Origin: a virus
IMG/VR virus record: IMGVR_UViG_3300004369_000171
Span: 1-22,191 of that record
Length of the DNA: 22,191 bases
Direction: 5' to 3' (one strand)
Position 1 is the stretch's first letter; each line of letters opens with the position of its first letter. The position numbers and the translations under genes are program-made. The notes under the pieces were generated by a model, which saw only the letters and a program-made list of their open reading frames with translations, made no database searches and was not told the DNA's origin. Below are positions 7,329 through 14,764 of this stretch, piece by piece.

Positions 7329-7363
7329 AACGGAGTCGGGTGCTTGCGCGACCCGACCCCGTT
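7329..7363 (-). terminator. terminator-like hairpin on the minus strand
   Basis: The arms 7329-7341 and 7351-7363 form a 13-bp stem with a 9-base loop. Read on the minus strand, the single imperfect pair is a G-U wobble and the stem is followed by TTTTCGTTTT, as in intrinsic terminators. No T-run follows on the plus strand. Its position upstream of the minus-strand operon suggests either an attenuator in a longer leader or the 3' end of a short RNA. Confidence 0.6.
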
Positions 7364-7433
7364 CCCAAGGAAGAGGCATCCATGTTGAGTGCATGCCATC
7401 AGCGGGAGAACCACCAACCCTCTGATGAGTTGT

Positions 7434-7462
7434 AGCATATCAGTACTAAAAGGGTGTTGCAA
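7434..7462 (-). promoter_or_regulatory. candidate minus-strand promoter
   Basis: On the minus strand, TTGCAA (7462-7457) is followed after 17 bases by TATGCT (7439-7434), with TG one base before the -10 (extended -10). Each hexamer matches consensus at four of six positions. A transcript would start near 7427 and meet the terminator-like hairpin at 7363-7329. This is unproven. Confidence 0.4.
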
Positions 7463-7480
7463 ACATTCCACCGGAAGTCG

Positions 7481-7521
7481 TTGCGGTGCCCCTGTGACCT
7501 CGGCTATAGTCCACCGACTAT
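7481..7521 (+). promoter_or_regulatory. candidate leaderless promoter with overlapping dyad
   Basis: TTGCGG (7481-7486), an 18-base gap and TATAGT (7505-7510) precede the ATG at 7520 by only 9 bases, and no Shine-Dalgarno sequence is seen. This fits a leaderless or nearly leaderless mRNA. A perfect 6-bp inverted repeat, ATAGTC (7506-7511) and GACTAT (7516-7521), spans the -10 and the start codon and could be an operator. Confidence 0.45.
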
Positions 7522-8764
7522 GACCACCAACCACTTTGACGGGCCATTCGTAGCGGTCCCCGTGTGGGCCTTACCAATCATCCGCGACCACGGTCAAGCC
7601 CGTGACCTACAGGTACTCGTTGGTCTTGTTGGATGTATGGATCTCCGCACCCGTACGGTTACCGCGACAATCACTCAAGTCGCTGAATTCATGGGCGTCA
7701 GTACCGCCACTGTCAAACGGGCGCTTCGCTGGTTGGAGTCAGTAGGTATCATTTTGGTATCACGCAGGGCTACTTCTGTAAATGTCTACACCATCGTGTA
7801 CGACGGGGGGAGGGGGGTCACGGGTGATCCCATGGGGGGTCACGGAAGACCCCATGGGGGGTCACGGGTGATCCCCCCCTCCCCTACTAGGGGGGTCACG
7901 GGTGACCCCCTGAACGGTCGAGTTATACCTGCTCAAGCACCCGATAGCAATAGCACAGATATATATGTAAGTAATAGAGAAGTACTAAAGAGAACAGAGA
8001 TGGTCCCCTGCGGGGACGGAGGGGACGACATGATCCTAGGAAGTGATCCTGACGGGGAGCACCAAGAACCCACGCCGAAGGCCGTTAAGAAGCGTGCGCC
8101 CCGAAGCACCTACGAACTTGCTGATCTGTTCATGTATCACCCAAAATCCCTCATGTCTCGCAGTTACACCCAACGCGACCGCGTGATTTTGATGTCGACT
8201 ATGAAGAAACTCACAGAAAACGGGGTCACCCGATCCACGATCTCACGGATGATCAACCGCTTCTGGACTCACCCCTCGTTTCCATCGTACTCCAACCATA
8301 TAGAAGCCTTTGCTAGCCGAGCAGTACAGAAGACACTCATGGAAGACGTTGTTATACGGGTTGAAGACACCAACCCAGTGCTCAACCTGATGGCGAACGA
8401 TTTTGAACGTGGTGACGTAGAACTCCCGTGGAACCCTAGCGCCGACCAACAACTGGCCAAGGTAGTAATGATGCGTTGCATGGATGCGTGCTACCGGTAC
8501 CCAGAGGTAGTGGCTGACATAGCGAGACTGTGGGACGGTAACTTCGACGATGCCGAGTTTCTGGCAACCATTGATGCCCTCAACAGTCTTGTCAGGTGGC
8601 ATGCCTCAAATGAATCAATAGAACACGACGCAGTATTCTCGTTGTTAGAGTGTGTGTCTCTTCCTAGTGAACTCCGTAGTGACGACCCAACTATGCTCCG
8701 ACCCCCGGCTGGTACCATAGGAGAAGCGGTTTACAACTACAGGAGGTTTGGACATGAACGATGA
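7520..8764 (+). CDS. winged-helix replication initiator-like protein
   Basis: I chose ATG 7520 (MTTNHFDGPF), because an upstream in-frame start at 7454 would add residues with no phage-protein character. The product is 414 aa. Residues ~30-95 form a winged helix: TATITQVAEFMGVSTATVKR, then ALRWLESVGIILVSRR and a beta wing VNVYTIV. This resembles DnaD/RepA-type initiators. Residues ~98-135 are Gly/Pro-rich and encode four DNA repeats. Residues 190-414 are mostly helical. It opens the replication module, upstream of a helicase loader and DnaB-like helicase, as lambda O or phage DnaD-like proteins do. An alternative is a transcription regulator. Confidence 0.7.
   Translation: MTTNHFDGPFVAVPVWALPIIRDHGQARDLQVLVGLVGCMDLRTRTVTATITQVAEFMGVSTATVKRALRWLESVGIILVSRRATSVNVYTIVYDGGRGVTGDPMGGHGRPHGGSRVIPPSPTRGVTGDPLNGRVIPAQAPDSNSTDIYVSNREVLKRTEMVPCGDGGDDMILGSDPDGEHQEPTPKAVKKRAPRSTYELADLFMYHPKSLMSRSYTQRDRVILMSTMKKLTENGVTRSTISRMINRFWTHPSFPSYSNHIEAFASRAVQKTLMEDVVIRVEDTNPVLNLMANDFERGDVELPWNPSADQQLAKVVMMRCMDACYRYPEVVADIARLWDGNFDDAEFLATIDALNSLVRWHASNESIEHDAVFSLLECVSLPSELRSDDPTMLRPPAGTIGEAVYNYRRFGHER
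7812..7909 (+). repeat. four iteron-like dyad repeats inside the initiator-like gene
   Basis: Four 20-bp copies start at 7812, 7834, 7856 and 7890, at spacings of 22, 22 and 34 bp. The unit in copies 1 and 3 is GGGGGGTCACGGGTGATCCC. Copy 4 differs at one base near its end, and copy 2 is changed in the right half. Each unit has dyad symmetry (GGGGTCAC, GG, then GTGAYCCC). The copies fall in all three reading frames, so the DNA sequence rather than the protein is repeated. Confidence 0.85.
7951..8000. other. AT-rich segment next to the iterons, candidate DNA-unwinding element
   Basis: 35 of these 50 bases are A or T, including ATATATGTAAGTAATAG, in a gene that is otherwise near 50% GC. It begins about 40 bp after the last iteron. 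In lambda and many plasmid origins an AT-rich melting region sits beside the iterons. The role here is inferred from this layout. Confidence 0.5.
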
Positions 8765-9182
8765 GTTATTCTCCGATGACGATCCTGCGTACATGTTCGA
8801 CAGTCTGTCTGATCTCATTAACTTTGTTACCTGGTTAACAGACAACTTCGACAGCCCAGAAGACTTTGAAGCCCTGATTGCCGAAGTAACCCAGCAAGAT
8901 TTTGACGAAGCATATGAGGACGGGGCGGGGTTGGAAGATGTTCTTGACCGCATCCTCTTACGAGGTAGTTGTACCCGTCACGCCCAATCAGAAAATGAGT
9001 ACTTGGAATGTCCCGAGTGCGGTGCTATATTCGTCACCCCGTCAGGATTAGGAATCCACATGTCGGTGCTCCACACTGACAGCAATGCGTCTGATAAGGA
9101 CACCGAGTTTTGGTCCATCATAGAGAACTTCTACACGAACCACCAAGAGGAACCCAATGGCGACCTACAACATCCCGAGTGA
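8754..9182 (+). CDS. acidic protein with a C2H2 zinc finger
   Basis: I chose ATG 8754 because AGGAGG lies 7 bases upstream; a TTG at 8748 would add two residues. The start overlaps the initiator-like gene by 11 bases. The 142-aa product is very acidic in residues 1-65 (SDDD, DFDEAYEDGAGLEDVLD). It then has one C2H2 finger: C86-x2-C89-x12-H102-x4-H107 (LECPECGAIFVTPSGLGIHM). A single C2H2 finger near replication genes occurs in other phages and could mediate DNA or protein contact. It lies between the initiator and the helicase loader, so a role in assembling that complex is plausible but not shown. Confidence 0.8.
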   Translation: MNDELFSDDDPAYMFDSLSDLINFVTWLTDNFDSPEDFEALIAEVTQQDFDEAYEDGAGLEDVLDRILLRGSCTRHAQSENEYLECPECGAIFVTPSGLGIHMSVLHTDSNASDKDTEFWSIIENFYTNHQEEPNGDLQHPE

Positions 9183-9759
9183 ATGGAAACCCGAAGGATG
9201 GTGGCGTAACCGACCGGTAGACGAGAGGTTATTTCATCTCCATGTACCCCGTCGGTGGCGCGACACGCATTTTTGTGACTTAACTACCCCCGACACCACA
9301 GCGGATCAAATCGCTGAGTGGTTAGGTGGTTTTAGTAATGGCGACTGCCTGTATATCCACGGGCGCAATGGTGGCGGTAAGACCGTCATTGCTCAAGCGC
9401 TGGTTAAGTACCTTGTGAGTACCAATAAGTTGTCCGGTCGATTTCTTAGTAGTGAGCGCTATATCGACATGCTCCACGATTCGTTCGATAACAACAATGA
9501 GTTGCCCGAGATGTACTCATCTCGGCACCTGTTGAAGTACATCCAAGGGGTATTCGACATCCTGGTTCTCGACGGTGTTGGTCAAGAACGCGACACTGAA
9601 TTCACACGTCATGAGATCGGTAGTCTTATACGTCGTCGATATGAAGATGGTCGGTCGATTATTATTACAACGTCGTTCTCACAGATCGATTTTGTTCGCC
9701 GGTACGGTGACCGCGTCAAGATCGCAATTTCAGAAATGCCAACTCTGAAGGTGAGTTGA
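9157..9759 (+). CDS. DnaC/IstB-like AAA+ helicase loader
   Basis: This 200-aa ATPase is expected to load the DnaB-type helicase encoded two genes on. The Walker A motif is GRNGGGKT at residues 69-76. Walker B is ILVLD with D139, followed by GVGQE rather than the usual D-[DE]. A sensor-like ITTSF lies at ~170, and a short N-terminal Trp-rich segment (SEWKPEGWWRNRP) precedes the core. It lacks a long C-terminal domain, as do phage and bacterial DnaC proteins. The start overlaps the zinc-finger gene by 26 bases, with GAGGAA as RBS. The order initiator, loader, helicase supports the role. Confidence 0.85.
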   Translation: MATYNIPSEWKPEGWWRNRPVDERLFHLHVPRRWRDTHFCDLTTPDTTADQIAEWLGGFSNGDCLYIHGRNGGGKTVIAQALVKYLVSTNKLSGRFLSSERYIDMLHDSFDNNNELPEMYSSRHLLKYIQGVFDILVLDGVGQERDTEFTRHEIGSLIRRRYEDGRSIIITTSFSQIDFVRRYGDRVKIAISEMPTLKVS

Positions 9760-10199
9760 TGGAGGGCAACGATATCTTTTCGTATGACCGTATTGGGCAA
9801 TCGACAATGTTTGAAGGTGTACTAGCGTCACCGCCGTCTGGATCTAAGAAGTTACGTGCCAAGTTTTATGAAGGGCGTGACGACTGGGAAAGTGTCTTAA
9901 AGTTCTGGACTCCCAACGATCTCCCTCTACGATCACTCATTGATTGTGTGAATCGTTTACACCTTGGCACGGAAGTCATCACGTTTCTGCACTCCGACGC
10001 GGCTGAGCCGATCTACGAATGGTTGTCACGTAAAGGTGTTAGCGCTCCTGTCCTGTTCTATGAGAACGCTGAACAATACGCCGAAGATCTTCGATACAAC
10101 AGGGGGGTACGTGTGTTTTACACGAGTAACACAGAAGACGCACACACCGTAGGTATGCGTGCTACCGTCGTCAGTCCGAACACTGCGTGGAGACTCTGA
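9759..10199 (+). CDS. hypothetical alpha/beta protein, 146 aa
   Basis: The ATG at 9759 overlaps the loader stop (TGATG). A TTG one codon earlier is also open. The protein starts MEGNDIFSYDRIGQS. Its second half alternates strands and helices: EVITFLHSDAAEPIYEWLSR, APVLFYENAEQYAEDL, GVRVFYTSN, EDAHTVGMRATVVSP. This resembles the C-terminal part of a HAD-like or other Rossmannoid fold, but a catalytic DxDx(T/V) motif is not visible. I do not recognise the family. It lies between the helicase loader and the helicase, with 1-base overlaps on both sides, so it belongs to the replication operon. Confidence 0.65.
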   Translation: MEGNDIFSYDRIGQSTMFEGVLASPPSGSKKLRAKFYEGRDDWESVLKFWTPNDLPLRSLIDCVNRLHLGTEVITFLHSDAAEPIYEWLSRKGVSAPVLFYENAEQYAEDLRYNRGVRVFYTSNTEDAHTVGMRATVVSPNTAWRL

Positions 10200-11452
10200 T
10201 GGCGAGTAGCGAACTTCTTCTCATATCCAAAGTACTTGAGACCCGTGACCTCACCACACCAGTTCGTGGTGGTATCAAGCCCTACCACTTCACTGGTCAA
10301 TGGGAAAGTGTTTGGCAGTGGATCATTGAGTTCCAACGAGACCACGGTGAAGTGCCCACCGAGCGTGCTCTCCGATCAGAGTTTGGATCAATAACCCTTG
10401 CCGATACTGAGGGCGAGACCATGAGTCGACTCATGGAGGAACTCTTTGATGGTCACAAGACGCGCACGCTAAGTGATGGTCTACAGGAAGCCTTTAACGC
10501 TCTCAATGACAGCGACCCCGACAAGGCCATGTCTCTCGTTACCACCAGCGTGCAAAAAGCCGCTGTTGAATCCTCCCGCATCCGAGACGTAGACATCATT
10601 CAGAATTGGGAAGAACGTATTGCTCGTTACGAAGAAATGAGTAACACACCGAATGCACTTCGTGGGATTCCTACCGGGTTTGAAGGTCTTGACAAAATCA
10701 CCCACGGGTTGCGCCCCCAGCAGTTCATTGTGTTCGCTGGTGAGCCAAAGCGTGGTAAGTCGCTGTTCGCTTTGATCATCGCCAACAGTGCTCACCGTTT
10801 CGGTAAGCGCCCACTATTCGTATCATTTGAGATGAGTGTTGAAGAGCAGACCGCCCGATACGACTCCTTGATTTCTAAAGTTCCATACACACGTATCTTG
10901 TCCGGGGACCTTAACAAGGATGACAAGGACAAGATCAAGAAGGCGTTGATGTTACGGAAAAACATGCAACAGTTCATCATCAGTGAGGACACCTCATCGT
11001 TGACCACTGTTAGCGCCTTGTCAGGAAAAGTCAAGGAGTACAAGCCCGACCTGTTGGTTGTTGACGGTGTGTACTTAATGGATGACGACGAGGGTCAAGA
11101 AAAAGGTTCACCGCAGGCCCTCACGAATATCACACGCGCTCTTAAACGTCTTGCTCAACACCACGACATACCAGTGGTTGCAACAACACAGGTACTTGCT
11201 TGGAAAGTACAAAACCGTAAGACACGCGCGGTTACCGCTGATGCCATTGGGTACACATCATCGTTCGCTCAAGACGCAGACTTAGTACTTGGCGTAGAGC
11301 GAAACCCAGAATTAGACGATCAGGCAATCATCCGAGTTGTCATCGCACGAAGTGCTCCCACTGGAGAGGTGCACGTTAAGTGGGACTGGACAACAATGGA
11401 GTTTGAAGAAGTTTCCAATTATGACGGCTACTCAAACGCAACCTTCGACTAA
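10199..11452 (+). CDS. dnaB-like: DnaB-like replicative DNA helicase
   Basis: The ATG at 10199 overlaps the upstream stop (TGATG). A GTG at 10187 is possible but less coupled. The 417-aa product has a helical N-terminal domain (residues 1-130) and a RecA-fold motor. The motor begins with LRGIPTGFEGLDKITHGLRP and carries Walker A GEPKRGKS (181-188), FVSFEMSVEEQTARYDSLIS (motif H1a region) and Walker B LLVVD with D289. The motif VVATTQVL follows (~residue 330). This is the hexameric 5'-3' fork helicase that works with the loader, primase and polymerase of the same operon. Confidence 0.92.
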   Translation: MASSELLLISKVLETRDLTTPVRGGIKPYHFTGQWESVWQWIIEFQRDHGEVPTERALRSEFGSITLADTEGETMSRLMEELFDGHKTRTLSDGLQEAFNALNDSDPDKAMSLVTTSVQKAAVESSRIRDVDIIQNWEERIARYEEMSNTPNALRGIPTGFEGLDKITHGLRPQQFIVFAGEPKRGKSLFALIIANSAHRFGKRPLFVSFEMSVEEQTARYDSLISKVPYTRILSGDLNKDDKDKIKKALMLRKNMQQFIISEDTSSLTTVSALSGKVKEYKPDLLVVDGVYLMDDDEGQEKGSPQALTNITRALKRLAQHHDIPVVATTQVLAWKVQNRKTRAVTADAIGYTSSFAQDADLVLGVERNPELDDQAIIRVVIARSAPTGEVHVKWDWTTMEFEEVSNYDGYSNATFD

Positions 11453-12341
11453 TCTTGCCGACCTCCTACGCACAGCGGGTGTGTCGATTAAATCCGTTGG
11501 CGAGCGTGAGATAACCGGGAAATGCCCGGTGCACGTGCGCGTAACTGGTCGGGAAGACCGTTCGCCTTCTTGGAGTATTAACGCCGAGAGTGGTCTGTGG
11601 ATCTGTTTTTCATGCGGGGCTAAGGGCACCTTGTCGATGCTTCTTGCCGAGTTGTTAGGTGCTAACGCAACTTGGGACGTACAGAAGTTCATCATTCAGA
11701 ACTCGATTAATCGTCTCAATAACAAAGGCACTGAGCATCACGAACCGGTTGTCGATATCAACGAATTCACAGCGTTTTCGCGTGTGTCTGATACACGCTG
11801 TGAGTATAAAAACCTGGACCCCGACCTCGTTTACCAATACGGCGTTCGGTGGAACCCAAATAACAGATCATGGGCTATACCGATTGTCTCACCCTCTGCT
11901 GAACTCAAAGGATGGCAGGAGAAGAAGTCTTCTTGGGTGCGTAACTTCCCGATAGGGGTAGAGAAATCAAAGACGTTGTTTGGTATCGAACGCTTTAGAT
12001 CGCGTACGGCGATACTGGTTGAGTCTCCTCTAGACATAGTTCGCTTCGCGGCTGTGTTCTCACGCCCCCAGGCGCTCGCCTCGTTTGGAGCACATGTGTC
12101 CGATACGCAGTTATCTCTACTTACTGACGTAGCAGAACGAGTGGTTATCGCTATGGACAACGACGAGGCTGGGTTAGCGGCCAGTAAAAAGATCGCTAAG
12201 AGGATTGCCACCCCGCGCCGTGGTCTTATGTGGTGGAACTACTCGGGCACCGACGCTAAAGACATCGGTGATATGACCGATGATGAAATTGAAAGTGGTC
12301 TAACAAACGCAACAGTTGTGCCTCCCTGGGTTGGTCTCTAA
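11421..12341 (+). CDS. DnaG-type primase (CHC2 zinc finger + TOPRIM)
   Basis: I chose ATG 11421 (MTATQTQPST); the longer open frame upstream is inside the helicase gene. The gene overlaps the helicase by 32 bases. The 306-aa product has a CHC2 zinc finger with C35-x2-H38 and C62-x2-C65 around RSPSWSINAESGLWICF. Its TOPRIM domain has E201 in TAILVESPLDIVR, and D246 and D248 in VIAMDNDEAG. It is shorter than bacterial DnaG (about 580 aa) and lacks the helicase-binding C-terminal domain, as is common for phage primases. It makes RNA primers at the fork. The stop overlaps the next ATG (TAATG). Confidence 0.9.
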   Translation: MTATQTQPSTNLADLLRTAGVSIKSVGEREITGKCPVHVRVTGREDRSPSWSINAESGLWICFSCGAKGTLSMLLAELLGANATWDVQKFIIQNSINRLNNKGTEHHEPVVDINEFTAFSRVSDTRCEYKNLDPDLVYQYGVRWNPNNRSWAIPIVSPSAELKGWQEKKSSWVRNFPIGVEKSKTLFGIERFRSRTAILVESPLDIVRFAAVFSRPQALASFGAHVSDTQLSLLTDVAERVVIAMDNDEAGLAASKKIAKRIATPRRGLMWWNYSGTDAKDIGDMTDDEIESGLTNATVVPPWVGL

Positions 12342-13885
12342 TGTTTGTCGGGAGCCTGTATCCATACCAGCAAGAGTCGGTCGACAAAATGGTCGACCGT
12401 GGCCAAGTACTTCTTGGGCTGGTCATGGGTGCGGGTAAGACTGTGACGACTATCGCCGCGGTCGAAAAACTCATTGAGACGAATGAGATCGAGCGTTGCC
12501 TTGTTGTGGTCCCCGCATCCTTGAAGTACCAATGGATGCGCGAGATCAACAAGTTCACTAACTCACCGGTCGTTGTTATCGACGGTACACCAAAGCAACG
12601 AGAACAACTATGGAAAAGGTCGTTGTCATCCAAGTACACCATTGTGAACCCGGAATCCTTGATGAGGGACAGTAACGCCTATAAGTACCTGTCGTGGCAA
12701 TGCCTGATAGTTGATGAAGCAACCATGCTGAAGTCTCGGTCCAGCAAGCGGTCTAAGATGTTGAAGAGATTGGCCAAGCCGATCTACTACCGATACGCCC
12801 TGACGGGCCAGCCCATCGAGAATCGGCCCGAGGAACTGTTCTCCATTATGGAATTCGTGGACGCCAGCATTCTGGGTAGGTTCGATCTATTCGATAAGAC
12901 GTTTATCGTCCGCGACCACTTCGGTCGACCAAAGCGTTATAAGAATCTGGATGCTCTTCATGAATCCCTGAAAGAGTGCATGATCCGCAAGACTCGGGAA
13001 GATATAGCCGACCAACTCCCACAGATCATCCACCAGGTCATCCCCGTTGCCTTCGATAAGAAGGGCGCTGGTATATACAGTCGCATATCGTCTGACCTTC
13101 TTCATCAGTTACAGGCAGTGATCGGCGTCCACGGGAGCGCATTCAACCTATGGCGTCACTACAACGACGCGGCATCCAACGAGGCCCAGGGGCAGGTCAT
13201 GACCAGACTGACCGCCCTTCGGATGTTGTGTGACAACCCCGAACTGGTCGTCCGGTCATCCAATCTCTACCAGAGCACTAAGAGCGCTGAAGGGAGTAAG
13301 TATGCGTACGAGGTGTGTAAGGCAGGTCTATTCGATGGTCCACTCCACGCACCCAAGTTGGAGGCCGTTGTTGAGTACATACACGATGTCCTGGAGGAAG
13401 ACCACAACAATAAAGTTGTGCTCTTCTCGTTCTTTAAGGAGAACCTGAGGCTGATACAGAAAGCCACTCAAACTATGACACGTAGTGTCCTATTTATGGG
13501 TGGGATGAATGCTAAAGAGCGGGACGATGCAAAGCAACAGTTTAGTACCGATCCTGATACCCGGTTGTTCCTATCCTCGGATGCCGGTGGTTATGGGGTC
13601 GATCTACCGATGGCCAATTATTTGATCTCTTATGACCTCCCGTGGTCGAGCGGTAAGTTGGAACAGCGTGAGGCGCGCATTATTCGACTATCATCACAGT
13701 TCCCGCACGTAACGATTGCAACATTCGTTATGAAGGGAAGCATCGAAGAACGGCAGTACGAGATGCTCCAGCAGAAGAAGTCGATCAACGAGGCGTTTGT
13801 CGATGGTAAACACCACGATATCAAGGGTGGGTTTGACGTGACGCTAGGTAGCCTGTCAAACTTCCTGAAAGAATCCACTGTATAA
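12341..13885 (+). CDS. SNF2-type superfamily 2 DNA helicase/translocase
   Basis: This 514-aa protein is a two-lobed SF2 ATPase. Lobe 1 has the Q-region (LYPYQQESVDKM), Walker A GAGKT (30-34), VVVPASLKYQW (motif Ia), Walker B VDEAT (D125, E126; a variant of DEAH) and TGQPIENRPEELFSI (motif III), which is typical of SNF2 proteins. Lobe 2 has KVVLFSFFKE, LFLSSDAGGYGVDLPMANYL and a final motif VI-like EQREARIIRLSSQ. Phage SNF2 proteins act in replication, recombination or fork remodelling. It sits directly after primase with a TAATG overlap. Confidence 0.9.
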   Translation: MFVGSLYPYQQESVDKMVDRGQVLLGLVMGAGKTVTTIAAVEKLIETNEIERCLVVVPASLKYQWMREINKFTNSPVVVIDGTPKQREQLWKRSLSSKYTIVNPESLMRDSNAYKYLSWQCLIVDEATMLKSRSSKRSKMLKRLAKPIYYRYALTGQPIENRPEELFSIMEFVDASILGRFDLFDKTFIVRDHFGRPKRYKNLDALHESLKECMIRKTREDIADQLPQIIHQVIPVAFDKKGAGIYSRISSDLLHQLQAVIGVHGSAFNLWRHYNDAASNEAQGQVMTRLTALRMLCDNPELVVRSSNLYQSTKSAEGSKYAYEVCKAGLFDGPLHAPKLEAVVEYIHDVLEEDHNNKVVLFSFFKENLRLIQKATQTMTRSVLFMGGMNAKERDDAKQQFSTDPDTRLFLSSDAGGYGVDLPMANYLISYDLPWSSGKLEQREARIIRLSSQFPHVTIATFVMKGSIEERQYEMLQQKKSINEAFVDGKHHDIKGGFDVTLGSLSNFLKESTV

Positions 13886-13896
13886 AGGAGAACCAC

Positions 13897-14316
13897 ATGG
13901 AAAAGCCCGATAGCGAGTATCTACAGAAGTTAATCGACGAGTACGAGAAGTCCAAAGAGTTTGCTAACAAAGCAACTGCTCGCGTCGACGAACTGAAAGA
14001 GTCGCTCCGCGCATACGTCAAGAAGCACGGGACCACCGACGACCGAGGTCATGTGTGGCTACCCGCACAGACGCATCAGTTGAAGAACGAGAAGCGCGTT
14101 AGTCGAACATTCAACCGACCCGCCGCTGAGGCGTGGGCCAAGGAAGAAGGTTATTGGGATCTCGTCAAGCAGACCATCGAAGTGCTCGATGAGGACGCTC
14201 TCATGGCGCTGGTCTGGAAGAACCCCGAACTTGAGTTGGTCGTTATGAAGTTCTATACCGAAAAGGCATCGTGGGCCTTCAAGGTTGTAGAAGGAAAGTC
14301 TTACGACGACGAATGA
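13897..14316 (+). CDS. hypothetical coiled-coil protein in the replication operon
   Basis: This is a 139-aa protein with AAAGGAG 7 bases before the ATG. Residues 1-45 form a charged helix likely to coil (YLQKLIDEYEKSKEFANKAT, RVDELKESLRAYVKKHG). A beta unit HVWLPAQTHQL follows, then a helical region (AAEAWAKEEGYWDLVKQTIE) and a strand KASWAFKVV. I do not recognise the family. The arrangement (helix, beta hairpin with aromatic and charged residues) recalls host-nuclease inhibitor (Gam-like) proteins only in a general way. The end overlaps the following start as ATGA, so it is coupled to the MerR-like gene. Confidence 0.65.
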   Translation: MEKPDSEYLQKLIDEYEKSKEFANKATARVDELKESLRAYVKKHGTTDDRGHVWLPAQTHQLKNEKRVSRTFNRPAAEAWAKEEGYWDLVKQTIEVLDEDALMALVWKNPELELVVMKFYTEKASWAFKVVEGKSYDDE

Positions 14317-14750
14317 GCCGAGATCCGTTAGACCTATTGGGTGACCTCCCCGATTGGCCGGGTAATACCCCACCCAAGAACCGCCCTGGTTCTAAGAAGC
14401 GGGTGTCAGACATTGACGACCGCTTCAATGGGGCAAGGTCGAAGACCTTCGTTGTCAAAGGGGAAGAGCGGACGTTCTTCACAGTAGGTGAACTGGCTAA
14501 GGCTCTTAACCGTAAGCCGGTAACAATACGCTCGTGGGAATCACGAGGATGGATACCGAAAGCCAACTACAGGACTCCCACACCACGCGGGCAACAAATT
14601 CCAGGAAAACCTGTAAAAGGTAGTAGGCTCTATTCGCTGGAGCAGGTAGAGTTCCTCATGGACGCCCTCCAGCGTTTCAATCTTGATGACCCAGTCCAGG
14701 CCAACTGGGAAGGATTCAAGAAACACACCAAAACCAACTGGCCCAACTAA
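14313..14750 (+). CDS. MerR-like helix-turn-helix protein
   Basis: ATG 14313 overlaps the upstream stop as ATGA; the longer frame upstream is a shadow. In the 145-aa product, residues ~54-120 resemble the MerR DNA-binding fold. Its helix-turn-helix is FFTVGELAKALNRKPVTIRS, followed by a wing ESRGWIPKANYRTPTPRG and RLYSLEQVEFLMDAL. The N-terminus is Pro-rich. No C-terminal effector domain is present. It may regulate transcription or act as an accessory DNA-binding protein, like excisionase- or terminase-small-like MerR folds. It lies in the replication operon before the ssDNA-binding protein. Confidence 0.8.
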   Translation: MSRDPLDLLGDLPDWPGNTPPKNRPGSKKRVSDIDDRFNGARSKTFVVKGEERTFFTVGELAKALNRKPVTIRSWESRGWIPKANYRTPTPRGQQIPGKPVKGSRLYSLEQVEFLMDALQRFNLDDPVQANWEGFKKHTKTNWPN

Positions 14751-14764
14751 CCAAGGAGACAATT

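Noticed and set aside
7382-7435. A 17-codon plus-strand frame with a good ribosome site (AAGGAAGAGG) just after the hairpin at 7329-7363, as a leader peptide.
   Set aside because: The best plus-strand promoter candidate lies downstream of it, the peptide has no attenuator-type codon run, and such a short frame is expected by chance.
7220-7534. A 104-codon minus-strand open frame across the divergent control region.
   Set aside because: It overlaps the start of a clear family gene (6972-7274) in another frame, has no ribosome site, and its composition is unlike the neighbouring proteins.
7812-7909. Reading the GC-rich repeats as a CRISPR array or a protein-level repeat.
   Set aside because: Spacers are only 2-14 bp and the repeats fall in different codon frames, so neither explanation fits.
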